Source of the DNA: UBA6921 sp031363085 | GTDB lineage: Bacteria; Pseudomonadota; Gammaproteobacteria; SG8-11 | Direction: 5' to 3' | Length of the DNA stretch: 33,103 nucleotides | NCBI GenBank assembly: GCA_031363085.1 | Contig: JANLTU010000114.1 | Coordinates: forward strand, 1-33,103 | Shown here: positions 1 through 8,126 of the stretch, piece after piece | How the letters are laid out: every line of letters begins with the position of its first letter | Numbering within the stretch: position 1 is the stretch's first letter | Position numbers and translations under genes: made by a program | Notes under the pieces: generated by a model | Database searches by the model: none | What the model was told of the DNA's origin: nothing | The model's input: only the letters and a program-made list of their open reading frames with translations

Positions 1-310
1 CAGGCCGTCGCGTAAGTCCGCTGCGCGACACCGGCGGGAGCACCACGCTTCGGGCTACGCCCTCCGCGCGGGGCTCCCGAGCTTACTCAGCGGACAATTC
101 ATGTGCTACAGAACCGGACAGATCTATTTGCTTCTAACAGCGTATTGTGCGGTGACAGATTTCAGATGAACAGGCATGACAGTCTATTGTTTAGTTTTTT
201 CCGCGCTACCACATCGCAGATCAATACGACCGTCGGAGACTGTCAATGGCGGCACGATTTGCTAAATGAAGTTGTATTGGGCGCCGGGGGCGATTCTGGT
301 ATCGGGCGTA
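1..310. other. Non-coding stretch left of the IS element
   Basis: No convincing gene is seen. The open frames here lack a ribosome binding site and show no recognisable protein features. The only clear structure is an inverted repeat near the left edge (16-95). The window begins inside this stretch, so a gene ending further left cannot be excluded. Confidence 0.5.
16..95. repeat. Imperfect long hairpin (80 nt)
   Basis: GTCCGCTG at 16-23 is matched by CAGCGGAC at 88-95. Nested inside, CGGGAGC at 35-41 is matched by GCTCCCG at 73-79. The centre is GC-rich. The shape resembles a dispersed structured repeat or a folded recombination-type site. No copy elsewhere in the window was noticed, and the consensus core of integron attC sites is not evident. 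Confidence 0.45.
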
Positions 311-314
311 CTAG

Positions 315-332
315 GGAACCGCCGATCAATTC
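315..332 (+). repeat. IS terminal inverted repeat, left
   Basis: This is the left 18-bp end of the IS5-type element. It matches the reverse complement of 1553-1570 at 16 of 18 positions, including an unbroken run of 12 from the tip. Confidence 0.8.
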
Positions 333-477
333 AGATTTAGAACTTGAAACAAACGCGCTGCGATTTTCATAACGCTGGCGGATTTTCGAGTTCTATATTT
401 TTAGTTTCAATGAAGTATTTTGTTTCTGTTGGCCTTGTTTTGCCGTATTTCCTTAGATGTCCGCCCCGTTCTGCCCC

Positions 478-1383
478 TCACGGGCCCAGCTTTCCTCTGA
501 CCCTGTACAGGTTACTCAGCGCAAACAGCACATTGAGCTGCGCATCGTTCTTAGCCAGACCTTTGTAGCGCGCCTTAGTGTGCTTGAAGATATTCTTCAC
601 CACGTGAAACGGATGCTCGACCTTGGCTCGAAGGCTCGCTTTGAGTTTCTCATTGAGCAGCGCCAAGTCTTTTTTCCACCCTTCGACCATCGCCTTGATG
701 GGCTTCCGCCGCTTGGCAATGCGAAACGTCACGGTGTGCGCCATCGTCTTGAGTTTGTCTTGGACTTCGGCGCGCTTTTCTACACCCATATAACCGGCAT
801 CCGCCCCGACTCTCTGCTCCTCACCATGTAAAAGAGCCGCCGTTTGGCTGATGTCGCTAACGTTTGCAGCGGTGCTGATGACGGTGTGTACCAGACCGGA
901 TTGATCATCCGCCCCGATGTGGGCTTTCATACCGAAGTGCCATGCGTTGCCCTTCTTGGTTTGGTGCATGTCGGAATCGCGTTTGTGTTCCTTGTTCTTG
1001 GTGGAGCTTGGGGCTGCAATCAGCGTGGCATCCACCCAGGTCCCTTGGTTCAATAGCAGGCCGCGCTCGGTGAGCAAGGCGTTCACCTCCGCAAGCAGGG
1101 CCTGGGGGAGGTTGTGTTTTTCCAGCAGGTGCCGGAAGCCCATCAGCGTGGTGGCATCCGGCACCGACTCGGCGCCTAAGTCGACACCACAGAAAGTGCG
1201 CAGCGCTTGGCTGTCATAGAGGGCATCTTCAACGGCCACATCGGCAAGCCCGTACCACTGCTGTACCAAGTACATGCGCAACATGCGCTCGATCCCCAGC
1301 GGTTGACGCCCGCGCTTACCGCTTTTGGGGTAGTGTGGTTCAATGACCGCAATCAAACGTGCCCAGGGAACCACCGTCTGCAT
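478..1383 (-). CDS. IS5-family transposase, N-terminus cut by a stop codon
   Basis: This is a DDE transposase of the IS5 group, which moves the element by cut and paste. In this 301-residue frame the likely catalytic residues are D118 (TWVDAT), D195 (GADAGY) and E256 (KVEHPF), in the order and context expected for the family. The natural frame appears longer: an ATG at 1482 opens a Lys/Arg-rich leader that continues in frame into this ORF, but codon 17 of that frame is TAA (1434-1432). Translation could restart at the ATG at 1383, which would lose about 33 residues. Activity is therefore uncertain, and the copy may be a decaying one. The C-terminus looks complete. Confidence 0.88.
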   Translation of the reverse strand: MQTVVPWARLIAVIEPHYPKSGKRGRQPLGIERMLRMYLVQQWYGLADVAVEDALYDSQALRTFCGVDLGAESVPDATTLMGFRHLLEKHNLPQALLAEVNALLTERGLLLNQGTWVDATLIAAPSSTKNKEHKRDSDMHQTKKGNAWHFGMKAHIGADDQSGLVHTVISTAANVSDISQTAALLHGEEQRVGADAGYMGVEKRAEVQDKLKTMAHTVTFRIAKRRKPIKAMVEGWKKDLALLNEKLKASLRAKVEHPFHVVKNIFKHTKARYKGLAKNDAQLNVLFALSNLYRVRGKLGP

Positions 1384-1552
1384 CTGGGCTAAAAACAGGT
1401 CGCGCCGTGTCCGTTTCTTTTTGCCTGCGTATTACGCTTGGGCAAAACTGGTTTGACGCGGCGTGGCGGTGGTTTTAATCATGGACTTGGCCTGCATAAG
1501 TAAGTGCCATATATTAATATTTATGTCGCCGCCCAACTAACAATAATTGGGC

Positions 1553-1570
1553 GATTTAATCGGCGGTTCC
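1553..1570 (-). repeat. IS terminal inverted repeat, right
   Basis: This is the right 18-bp end of the IS5-type element and pairs with 315-332. It is followed directly by CTAG at 1571-1574, the second copy of the presumed target duplication. Confidence 0.8.
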
Positions 1571-1574
1571 CTAG

Positions 1575-2044
1575 CGCGCTGATTCCCGCTACGGAGGACA
1601 CTACGGTGGTGGTCGTTGGCCACCGCGCGGAGCCTCTGGTTGATACGGGAAAGTGAATTGAAGACGCGGGCGGGATCGTGGCTACATTAGTAATGCCATC
1701 CGCATCACACGCCGTCAGGCCGGGAGGGGAGCCACCGACACGCCCATGTCACGACACCCGGGTGAAACAGATGCAACCCGGGATGCCAGAATCAAAAACT
1801 TGGTTCCGCTGGGCCGGGGCGGCGCCACCCAATAAGTCGCGGCGAGGATGCAACTGCATCAGCGCCTAAGTGATTTTATATCACCAAAAATCCGGAACTT
1901 CGGGAGGCTGTTTTCCGGCTCGCTATTCAAGGTAGCTTTTCAAGCTCCCGCCAAAAAAATCCCCACTTACGATTTTCGGAATTGGGGTCTGGCTTGTATA
2001 ATTGCATTTTAGGCATGACCCAGATCATCTCTGCGTGGCGCGAC
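1575..2044. other. Non-coding stretch between the IS element and the dehydrogenase gene
   Basis: No credible gene is seen on either strand. The part near 1900-1951 contains an imperfect inverted repeat (GGGAGGCTG against CAAGCTCCC). A possible terminator for the minus-strand gene lies at 1953-1987. Together with 1-310 this makes the IS surroundings a gene-poor area of nearly 800 bp outside the element. Confidence 0.5.
1953..1987 (-). terminator. Possible intrinsic terminator after the dehydrogenase gene
   Basis: Read on the minus strand, CCCC(A) pairs with (T)GGGG around a small inner CGA/TCG pair and is followed by a run of seven T. It lies about 60-90 bases past the stop codon. The stem is short, so this is a tentative call. 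Confidence 0.35.
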
Positions 2045-2998
2045 CTACACCACCCGATTACGTGCCTCGCCGCGCAAAAACGCGGAAATATTCTTCGCTG
2101 TTTCATCGACTAGCCGCTGCCGCGCTTCGCGGCTGGCCCAGGCGATGTGCGGCGTCACGATCAAGTTTGGAATGTCGGCGGCGAGTAACACATTGCCGTT
2201 CACCGGCGGTTCGACCGACAACACATCCACTCCGGCACCACCAAGACGGTGTTTGCGCAACGCCTGTGCCAGCGCGGTTTCGTCGACAATGCCGCCACGT
2301 GCGGTGTTGATCAGCAGCGCGTGCGGTTGCATCAGCGCCAATTCAGGCGCGCCGATCAAGCCTTGGGTTTGTTGCGTCAACGGGCAGTGCAAGCTCACCA
2401 CATCGGCCTGAGGCAATAAGTCATGCAGTGGCACGCGCGTGGCACCGGGCAGTTGCCCCGGTCGCGCGGCAATCAGCACGCGCATGCCGAAGGCTTCCGC
2501 GACGCGCGCGACTGCTTGCCCGAGCGAACCGTAACCGACGATGCCGATAGTCTTGCCGGCCAACTCCCAAATGGGGTAGTCCAGCATGCAGAAGCTACTC
2601 GCACGTTGCCAAGCGCCGTCTTTGACGGCGACGCGGTAGCGTTCCAGTTGGGTAACCAAGGCCAGGATTAAGGCGAACACATGCTGGCTCACCGACGGCG
2701 GTGCGTAGCCAGTGACATTGCACACCGCCACGCCCTGCGCTTTGGCCGCAACAAGATCAACATTGTTGGTGCCGGTGGCGATAACACAGATCAACTTTAA
2801 TTTTTCGGCAGCCGCCAGTGCCTCGGCGCCGACATAAGCTTTGTTGCTCACCACCACTTCTGCCTGCGCGATGCGTTGCGCGACTTGCACAGTGGGGGTC
2901 GCGTCGTGATATTTCCAGGCCGGTAACGCGGCAGTCAGTTGCACAAAATTGAGATCGCCGCGTTGGAGAGTTGCGGTGTCGAGAAAAATACCGGTCAT
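2045..2998 (-). CDS. D-2-hydroxyacid dehydrogenase (glycerate dehydrogenase/hydroxypyruvate reductase type)
   Basis: This is a cytosolic NAD(P)H-dependent enzyme that interconverts a 2-oxoacid and a D-2-hydroxyacid. The best guess is hydroxypyruvate and D-glycerate, but the substrate is not fixed by sequence alone. It has 317 residues, normal for the family. The Rossmann motif GYGSLG is at 155-160 and the catalytic residues are R234 (NTARGG), E263 (SVEPP) and H284 (TPHIAWAS), all intact. The ATG at 2998 is preceded by AAGGA at a good distance. The gene follows purT on the same strand with a 58-base gap that holds a strong hairpin, so the two may form a transcription unit with uneven expression. 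Confidence 0.9.
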   Translation of the reverse strand: MTGIFLDTATLQRGDLNFVQLTAALPAWKYHDATPTVQVAQRIAQAEVVVSNKAYVGAEALAAAEKLKLICVIATGTNNVDLVAAKAQGVAVCNVTGYAPPSVSQHVFALILALVTQLERYRVAVKDGAWQRASSFCMLDYPIWELAGKTIGIVGYGSLGQAVARVAEAFGMRVLIAARPGQLPGATRVPLHDLLPQADVVSLHCPLTQQTQGLIGAPELALMQPHALLINTARGGIVDETALAQALRKHRLGGAGVDVLSVEPPVNGNVLLAADIPNLIVTPHIAWASREARQRLVDETAKNISAFLRGEARNRVV

Positions 2999-3018
2999 CG
3001 TCGCTATCCTTGCTGTGG

Positions 3019-3046
3019 GTAGCCGCGCTGCCTTCGGCGCGGCTAC
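3019..3046. repeat. Perfect 10-bp hairpin between purT and the dehydrogenase gene
   Basis: GTAGCCGCGC (3019-3028) pairs perfectly with GCGCGGCTAC (3037-3046) around an 8-base loop. It lies just past the purT stop codon. There is no T run on the minus strand after it, so it is more likely an RNA-stabilising or REP-like element than a normal intrinsic terminator. Confidence 0.6.
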
Positions 3047-3056
3047 AACGTTGTCC

Positions 3057-4253
3057 TTATCCTTTTACAGGTCGCACTTTGCTCGCCGCCAATTTAGCGC
3101 GGTCGCGCGCTTCTTTCACCGTGTTGGCGTAGGCCAGTGCCACGCCCATACGGCGCTTGGCGAAGCTTTCCGGTTTGCCGAACAGGCGAATGTCACTGTG
3201 TGGCACCCGCAGTGCTTCATCAAGTCCTTCGAAGGCGATGCCTTTGGCTTCGAGTTCACCGTAGATCACCGCGCTGGCGCCGGGCGTGCGCAAATCGGTG
3301 TTGACCGGCAGGCCGAGTATGGCGCGTGCATGCAGTTCGAACTCGTTTTGTACTTGCGTGATCATGGTAACCATGCCGGTGTCATGCGGGCGCGGGCTGA
3401 CTTCGCTGAACCACACATGGTCGTCCTTGACGAACATCTCCACACCGAAAATGCCGCGTCCGCCGAGATTGTCGGTGACTTTTTTTGCGATGTCGCGCGC
3501 GCGCCACAAAGCCGTTTCCGACATCGGCTGCGGTTGCCAGCTTTCCACGTAGTCACCCTTCACCTGCACGTGGCCGATGGGGTCGCAGAACGAGGTTTTG
3601 ACTTTTCCGTTTTCGCCAACCGCGCGCACCGTAAGCAGCGTGATTTCATAATCAAAGCGGATCATTTCTTCCACGATCACGCGGCCGTGATTCACCCGTC
3701 CCGAAGTCAGCGCGTAGTCCCAGGCTCGGTCGATTTCATCTGGCGCGTTGACCACCGACTGGCCTTTGCCCGACGACGACATCACGGGCTTGACAATACA
3801 TGGGTAGCCAAGGCTTTCACCCGCGATGCGAATTTCATTGGCGCTTTCGGCAAACGCAAAACGCGACGTCGCTAGCGCCAGATCTTCCGCCGCCAAACGC
3901 CGGATGCCTTCACGATTCATGGTGAGTTGCGCGGCGCGCGCGGTGGGAATCACTTCGGCTAAACCGTCCGCTTCAATGCGCGCCAACATGTCAGTTGCAA
4001 TCGCTTCGATTTCCGGCACGACCAAGTGCGGCCTTTCTTTTTCGATCAGGGCACGCAGTGCCTTGCCGTCAGCCATATCAATAACATGTGCGCGGTGCGC
4101 GACCGGGTGGCCGGGTGCATTGGCGTAACGATCCACTGCAATCACTTCAACACCCAAGCGCTGCAACGCGATGATCACTTCTTTGCCTAATTCACCCGCG
4201 CCCAGCAGCATGACCTTAGTGGCGTTGGGACACAGCGGTGTTCCGATTTTCAT
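3057..4253 (-). CDS. purT: Formate-dependent phosphoribosylglycinamide formyltransferase (PurT)
   Basis: PurT makes formyl-GAR from GAR, formate and ATP in purine biosynthesis, as an alternative to the folate-dependent PurN. It is an ATP-grasp enzyme of the cytosol. The protein follows the known E. coli PurT closely along its whole length: VMLLGAGELGKEV and AVDRYANAPG near the N-terminus, the nucleotide-binding stretch CIVKPVMSSSGKGQ, and FSEVSPRPHDTGMVT in the ATP-grasp core. The start at 4253 is chosen because it is preceded by GGGAGG six bases upstream and gives a normal N-terminus (398 residues). The longer frame back to 4295 adds 14 residues not expected in the family. It is probably transcribed with the downstream dehydrogenase. 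Confidence 0.96.
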   Translation of the reverse strand: MKIGTPLCPNATKVMLLGAGELGKEVIIALQRLGVEVIAVDRYANAPGHPVAHRAHVIDMADGKALRALIEKERPHLVVPEIEAIATDMLARIEADGLAEVIPTARAAQLTMNREGIRRLAAEDLALATSRFAFAESANEIRIAGESLGYPCIVKPVMSSSGKGQSVVNAPDEIDRAWDYALTSGRVNHGRVIVEEMIRFDYEITLLTVRAVGENGKVKTSFCDPIGHVQVKGDYVESWQPQPMSETALWRARDIAKKVTDNLGGRGIFGVEMFVKDDHVWFSEVSPRPHDTGMVTMITQVQNEFELHARAILGLPVNTDLRTPGASAVIYGELEAKGIAFEGLDEALRVPHSDIRLFGKPESFAKRRMGVALAYANTVKEARDRAKLAASKVRPVKG

Positions 4254-4310
4254 ATTGAGCCTCCCGAATAAAGTGCGTGAATTATTTCGGTACACAGTTG
4301 GCGCCGCAAG

Positions 4311-4838
4311 CTACCTTCCGCCTAAATCTTCAATCGCATCCACCACCATGCCGGTGCCAATTGCGATCAACAAAATATCGCCCGCCACACGTACGTAACG
4401 ATGCCGAGGCAAGGGCACGCCAAGTTCCACAACAATGGCCGACGGCAAGTCATAATAGACTAGGTCATGCGGCAATGGTCGACCGATGCGCCATCGCTTC
4501 GCTAATCCAGGCGGTATGCAGCCGTTGTGCTTCTTGGCAAGGCCGGGCGGACAATGCCCGGAATGGTAGTGCTGCGCGAAGTAATCATGCACAAAAACGC
4601 GCTGTTGATCACCAAAATACGCATGCCCCCTGGCCTCGTCGCCACGATCATCCTGTCTTGAATCAGAACCGCCCTGCTCACGGTCATGATGTTTTTTGCG
4701 CTCGCTTTTTTGCTCGTGCTTGTCGCCGCGATCACCACCTGCCCAGGGCGGCTTTTCCGCCAACGCCGGGCCGGCCACCAGCAGCGCGGCGAGAATAAGT
4801 GCCTGTACAAGACTTTTATGCATGGTGCCGTACCGCAT
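4311..4838 (-). CDS. Small secreted CigR/RcnB-like protein
   Basis: The precursor has 175 residues with a clear Sec signal peptide ending near ALA at residues 25-27. A very charged, His-rich stretch (Lys, Arg, Asp, His) follows. The C-terminal half has two PPGLAK repeats, a YYDLP motif and a hydrophobic end containing AGDILLIAIGTGMVVDAI. This pattern is typical of periplasmic or envelope proteins annotated as RcnB-like or anti-virulence regulator CigR family. The precise role is unknown; RcnB itself acts in nickel/cobalt balance. The start at 4838 is favoured over the internal ATG at 4823 because GGAGG sits six bases before it. The gene is divergent from dedA and 57 bases upstream of purT. 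Confidence 0.75.
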   Translation of the reverse strand: MRYGTMHKSLVQALILAALLVAGPALAEKPPWAGGDRGDKHEQKSERKKHHDREQGGSDSRQDDRGDEARGHAYFGDQQRVFVHDYFAQHYHSGHCPPGLAKKHNGCIPPGLAKRWRIGRPLPHDLVYYDLPSAIVVELGVPLPRHRYVRVAGDILLIAIGTGMVVDAIEDLGGR

Positions 4839-4894
4839 GATTAGCCTCCGAATGAATTTGAGTTGAAAACATGATTACGGGCAGGGATGACTGC

Positions 4895-4900
4895 AGTATA
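4895..4900 (-). promoter_or_regulatory. Possible -10 box for the CigR/RcnB-like gene
   Basis: TATACT on the minus strand lies about 55 bases before the start codon at 4838. No good -35 box stands 16-18 bases upstream, so this is a weak call supported mainly by its place in the divergent intergenic region. Confidence 0.3.
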
Positions 4901-4930
4901 GCCCGGCGATAAATGGGTCGCATGTCGCCA

Positions 4931-4939
4931 TGTTATGAT
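4931..4939 (+). promoter_or_regulatory. Possible extended -10 promoter for dedA
   Basis: TG-T-TATGAT fits the extended -10 pattern (TGnTATnnT), about 44 bases before the TTG start at 4983. No clear -35 box is present, as is common for extended -10 promoters. If real, it overlaps the in-frame ATG at 4935 and so argues against translation starting there. Confidence 0.35.
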
Positions 4940-4982
4940 GGCGCGCCGCAACCTGCGGTACTGCCAATTATTAGAGACCCCC

Positions 4983-5630
4983 TTGGAACTGCTGACGAAT
5001 TTTATCGATATTGTTTTGCATCTCGACAAGCACCTAGAAACACTGACCGCCAATTACGGCATCTTGGTGTACGGTATTTTGTTTCTGATTATTTTTTGCG
5101 AAACCGGGCTGGTGATCGCGCCGTTTTTACCTGGCGATTCGCTGTTGTTCGTTACCGGTGCGCTCGCCGGTGCGAACCTGCTTGACCCAACATTATTGAT
5201 TGTCGACCTCACCACGGCCGCAATTCTTGGCAACACCACCAATTACTGGATTGGCCGCTATGTCGGCCCAACGGTATTTCATCAGGAACACGCCCGCTTT
5301 TTCAAACGCGAACACCTGGAACGCACCCAGCATTTTTATGAAAAACACGGCGGCAAGACCATTGTCATCACCCGCTTCATGCCCATCATTCGCACCTTTG
5401 CGCCCTTCGTGGCCGGCATCGGTAAAATGGCACATGCGCGCTTCCAGCTTTATAACGTCACAGGCGGGCTGCTGTGGGTCGGCAGCTTGGTCATGGCTGG
5501 GGTGTGGTTCGGCGACGCCGAATTTGTGAAAAAAAATCTCACCGCCGTCATCTTCGGTATTATTTTTCTGTCGATACTCCCCGGCATTATCGGCTATCTG
5601 CGCCACAAATTGAGCAATGCCACTACCTGA
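4983..5630 (+). CDS. dedA: DedA family inner-membrane protein
   Basis: This is a polytopic inner-membrane protein of the DedA/SNARE-associated family. Such proteins support membrane homeostasis, and several members recycle undecaprenyl phosphate or other lipid carriers. The sequence matches E. coli DedA well: FCETGLVIAPFLPGDSLLF near the N-terminus, then HQFYEKHGGKT-like and RFMPIIRTFAPFVAGIGKM segments, with the conserved acidic, Arg and Pro residues in place. The frame is open from an ATG at 4935, but the TTG at 4983 gives the N-terminus usual for the family (ELLTNFIDIVLHLDKHL), so it is preferred. The hydrolase gene follows 19 bases downstream and is probably co-transcribed. Confidence 0.9.
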   Translation: MELLTNFIDIVLHLDKHLETLTANYGILVYGILFLIIFCETGLVIAPFLPGDSLLFVTGALAGANLLDPTLLIVDLTTAAILGNTTNYWIGRYVGPTVFHQEHARFFKREHLERTQHFYEKHGGKTIVITRFMPIIRTFAPFVAGIGKMAHARFQLYNVTGGLLWVGSLVMAGVWFGDAEFVKKNLTAVIFGIIFLSILPGIIGYLRHKLSNATT

Positions 5631-5649
5631 ATACACTGGAGGGCTTACC

Positions 5650-6527
5650 ATGCTGCGCTGCGTCTGGTTAGTCTTGATCTCGATATGTCTTGTCCCGGCC
5701 CATGCGCAAGATGTGTCATTAAAGCCCGGCGCCCTCACGCTCAATGCCAACCTGGAAAAAGCTGCCGATTGGCCGCAGCGCGTGGCGCTCATGACGCACG
5801 GCACGTTCGCATTCAGTCGCGCGGAAATCATGGCCGATCTGCAGCAGGCATTTAAAAAACAGGGCCTCTCCTCGCTTGCTATCAATATCAGTTACGCCAT
5901 GACAACCGCGCCAGTGTCGCATACGACTGCGCAGTGCCGAGTCGTTACAAACATACCGACGGCGTCGACGAAATCAGCGTATGGCTGGGGTGGCTCAAAC
6001 AGCAAGGCGCCAAGGAAATCGTCTTACTCGGCCACTCGCGCGGCGGCAATCAAAGCGCGTGGTTGGCGGCGGAACGCAATGACCCAAGCATTCAAAAACT
6101 GATATTGATTGCACCCAATACCTTGCTGTCCACCGCTTCGCAATATAAGGCAATTTTCCAGAAAGATTTCGAACCCGCGTTAGTCAAGGCACGCAAGCTT
6201 GTGGCTGAGGGCAAAGGAAAGACGCTGCTTGAACCGGTCGACTTTCTGTATTGTCCGCAAGCGTCGGTCACGGCCGAAGCTTTTGTATCGCACTACGCTG
6301 ATGAACCGCGTTTTGAAACTGCCGCACTTTTACCTAAAGTGAAGCAACCGGTTTTAGTCGTCGTGGGCAGCGCGGATGAAGTCGTACCCGATCTCGCCGA
6401 GCATATGAAACCCATCGCTGACGGCAAGCGTATTCAATTGAACATCGTAGCCGGTGCCGATCACTTCTTCCGCGATCTCTATGCCGAAGATTTAGCGAAC
6501 GTCGTCATCCCGTTTGTAAAAAAATAA
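5650..6527 (+). pseudogene. Exported alpha/beta hydrolase, frameshifted
   Basis: The gene would encode a periplasmic serine hydrolase of about 290 residues with a signal peptide (cleavage near AHA-QD). The first part (to about 5898) contains LMTHGTFAFSR. The second part, in another frame, contains YKHTDGVDEISVWLGWLK, the nucleophile elbow GHSRGG, and later GSADEVVPD and GADHFF, which should carry the acid and histidine of the triad. A missing base near 5898-5900 explains the break: frame +1 reads to SYA and frame +2 continues directly with DNRASVAYDCAVPSRYKH, so adding one base restores a single protein. The ATG at 5650 has GGAGGG six bases upstream. It is either a recent pseudogene or a sequencing error. 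The substrate is unknown. Confidence 0.8.
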
Positions 6528-6545
6528 ATGGGGCTTCCCTGCCCC
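6518..6545 (-). terminator. Intrinsic terminator for the minus-strand cytochrome/DUF1501 cluster
   Basis: On the minus strand, GGGGC and GCCCC form a 5-bp GC stem around a 6-base loop (AGGGAA), followed by ATTTATTTTTTT. This is a classic Rho-independent layout. It lies 57 bases past the stop of the DUF1501-like gene. Its T run is the same DNA that encodes the last lysines and stop codon of the convergent hydrolase. Confidence 0.75.
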
Positions 6546-6601
6546 TGCTGCTCGAACGGCATCCTTACTGTAGGAACAGCATCCCATCAAATCGTGTGCG
6601 G

Positions 6602-8095
6602 CTAGACAATGGGCTGGAACATTACGAAATTGTCCCAACTGCTTGATGGCCCCAGACCTTGCGCCGGAATAATCTGCGCGAAACGTCCAACCTCATTATG
6701 CAAGGCGAGATAATTGAGCACTACCGCTTCGGCAGTTTGCGTCACGTTGTTGCTCAAAGGGGTGGCGCCGGTTTCCACCGAGCCGTTGGCGCGGTAATAA
6801 CCGAGCTGGCGCGCGTTGGCAGTTTTCAACTTTGGACGGCTGACCGGGTTGTACACCAGCATGAAGACTGCGCCGCAGGTGCCGTTGTCCGAGGTCCACA
6901 CCAGCTTGCCGCCGGCATTGTTGTCAGCGCCACCGTTGCTGCTCACCGCACCGTCGGTAAATACGTAGATCATCACCGGTTTGTTTTTGATGCGCGCGTA
7001 TTCCAGCACGGCGCCGATGGCTTGTCCGGCTTTCAAATCTTTTGCGTCACCTGCAGTGCGATTGCCGGTGTGGTAGTCGAAGCCGCCTAACTGCACGGTG
7101 CCGGCGCCGGCATAACCTTCGAGCACCAACTTCATGATCGCGGCGGTCTTGAGAAAATCACCGTCGGCGGTGACGTTGGGAAACAAGGCGTTGATGTTGG
7201 CATCTAAAGCGGGATTCAACACATCGGGATTACCAAACTGTTGCACTTTTTCGGTGGTGCCGCTGTATGCACAGTTCAGCAAATTTTTCACGACATCGGC
7301 TTCTGGCAACTTGCCGGATTTCGCACCGCTCAGACGCTCTACTGCCTGCATCACACGCACCGCACCGCTGCCGCCCAATTGCGACGCCAGTTTGCCGGTA
7401 TCGACCAACCCTTTCGTGTCGTTCACCGTGGACACCTTGGTCGGACGCAAGGTCGCGTCGATCTGATTGGCCGGCGCTATTGAGTTGCCGCCCGACACGG
7501 AATTTTGCGTGCCCAATAATGCCACGAGCTGACCCTTTGCTCCGGCCTTGGCGATTCCGTACATCGGATTGTGAGGATTATTCTGCGTGTCGTCGTTCGA
7601 GCGCACACACACCACGCAACCTTCGACGTTCGCCAAAGTTGCAGCGGTAGCCTTTGATTTGATTCCCGCCAGCAACGAACTGCTGGCGTGAAATGCCAAG
7701 CCCAGCTCCGTGTTCACCTGACCCGGCAACGACGGCAACATGGAGCTGGCAATGCCGAGCTTGTTGTAACCGGCTGCGTCCAGCGCATCCATCTGCCCAC
7801 CCTGCTTGCCGACCAGCACATTGGAACCGGCGATGTTAGCGCCGCCGGCCAAATCGAAGCAGATGAACGGGACTTTTCCCGAACCCTGCGGCGACACCGC
7901 AATGCCGCACTCGGCCGCTGCCGCATAGGCATCCGGCGAGCTGCCGAGCAAACCCAGCAACGATGGGCCAACGGCTAAACCCATGCCGCTGATCAAGCCC
8001 TGGGCGAGAAAGTCACGACGTGTCACCGGTTGCGCATGATTTTCATGGCGAAACGGCACCTGGGTGGTTTGAGACTGCAATTTCTTGTTACGCAT
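6602..8095 (-). CDS. Tat-exported DUF1501-like protein
   Basis: This 497-residue protein has a twin-arginine signal (TRRDFLAQG at about 25-33, then a hydrophobic stretch ending near AYA). The mature part begins with VPFICFDLAGGANIAGSN and contains GGFDYHTGNR and VFTDGAVSSNGG. These correspond in order and spacing to core features of DUF1501 proteins, a group of Tat-exported proteins with an alkaline-phosphatase/sulfatase-like fold, but similarity is moderate. No substrate can be given. The start has AAGGGG seven bases upstream. It is the last gene of a three-gene cluster with two haem-motif proteins, a pairing known from DUF1501 plus planctomycete-cytochrome (DUF1549/1553, DUF1592-type) operons. 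Confidence 0.65.
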   Translation of the reverse strand: MRNKKLQSQTTQVPFRHENHAQPVTRRDFLAQGLISGMGLAVGPSLLGLLGSSPDAYAAAAECGIAVSPQGSGKVPFICFDLAGGANIAGSNVLVGKQGGQMDALDAAGYNKLGIASSMLPSLPGQVNTELGLAFHASSSLLAGIKSKATAATLANVEGCVVCVRSNDDTQNNPHNPMYGIAKAGAKGQLVALLGTQNSVSGGNSIAPANQIDATLRPTKVSTVNDTKGLVDTGKLASQLGGSGAVRVMQAVERLSGAKSGKLPEADVVKNLLNCAYSGTTEKVQQFGNPDVLNPALDANINALFPNVTADGDFLKTAAIMKLVLEGYAGAGTVQLGGFDYHTGNRTAGDAKDLKAGQAIGAVLEYARIKNKPVMIYVFTDGAVSSNGGADNNAGGKLVWTSDNGTCGAVFMLVYNPVSRPKLKTANARQLGYYRANGSVETGATPLSNNVTQTAEAVVLNYLALHNEVGRFAQIIPAQGLGPSSSWDNFVMFQPIV

Positions 8096-8126
8096 GATGC
8101 TACCCCTTTTCAGCGATTCGGTTGGA

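Larger units (their letters stand above)
315..1570 (-). mobile_element. IS5-family insertion sequence, complete ends
   Basis: The element is 1256 bp long and bounded by 18-bp terminal inverted repeats that begin GGAACCGCCGAT (16 of 18 positions identical). It is flanked on both sides by CTAG (311-314 and 1571-1574), which fits the 4-bp YTAR-type target duplication of the IS5 group. CTAG is its own reverse complement, so it could also be read as an extension of the repeats. A single minus-strand transposase reading frame fills most of the element. The insertion sits in non-coding DNA and interrupts no gene that can be recognised here. Confidence 0.85.

Noticed and set aside
16..95. Integron attC site
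   Set aside because: The outer arms lack the GTTRRRY/RYYYAAC core, and no integrase or cassette-like gene is next to it.
2949..3875. Long plus-strand open frame (308 residues) opposite purT and the dehydrogenase start
   Set aside because: It is antisense to two well-supported genes, has no ribosome binding site and no protein-like features.
4935..4982. ATG at 4935 as the dedA start
   Set aside because: The extra 16 residues are not family-like, and the ATG falls inside the probable -10 box; the TTG at 4983 gives the normal DedA N-terminus.
5193..5885. Minus-strand open frame of 230 residues
   Set aside because: It is antisense to dedA and the hydrolase; the composition is that of a shadow frame.
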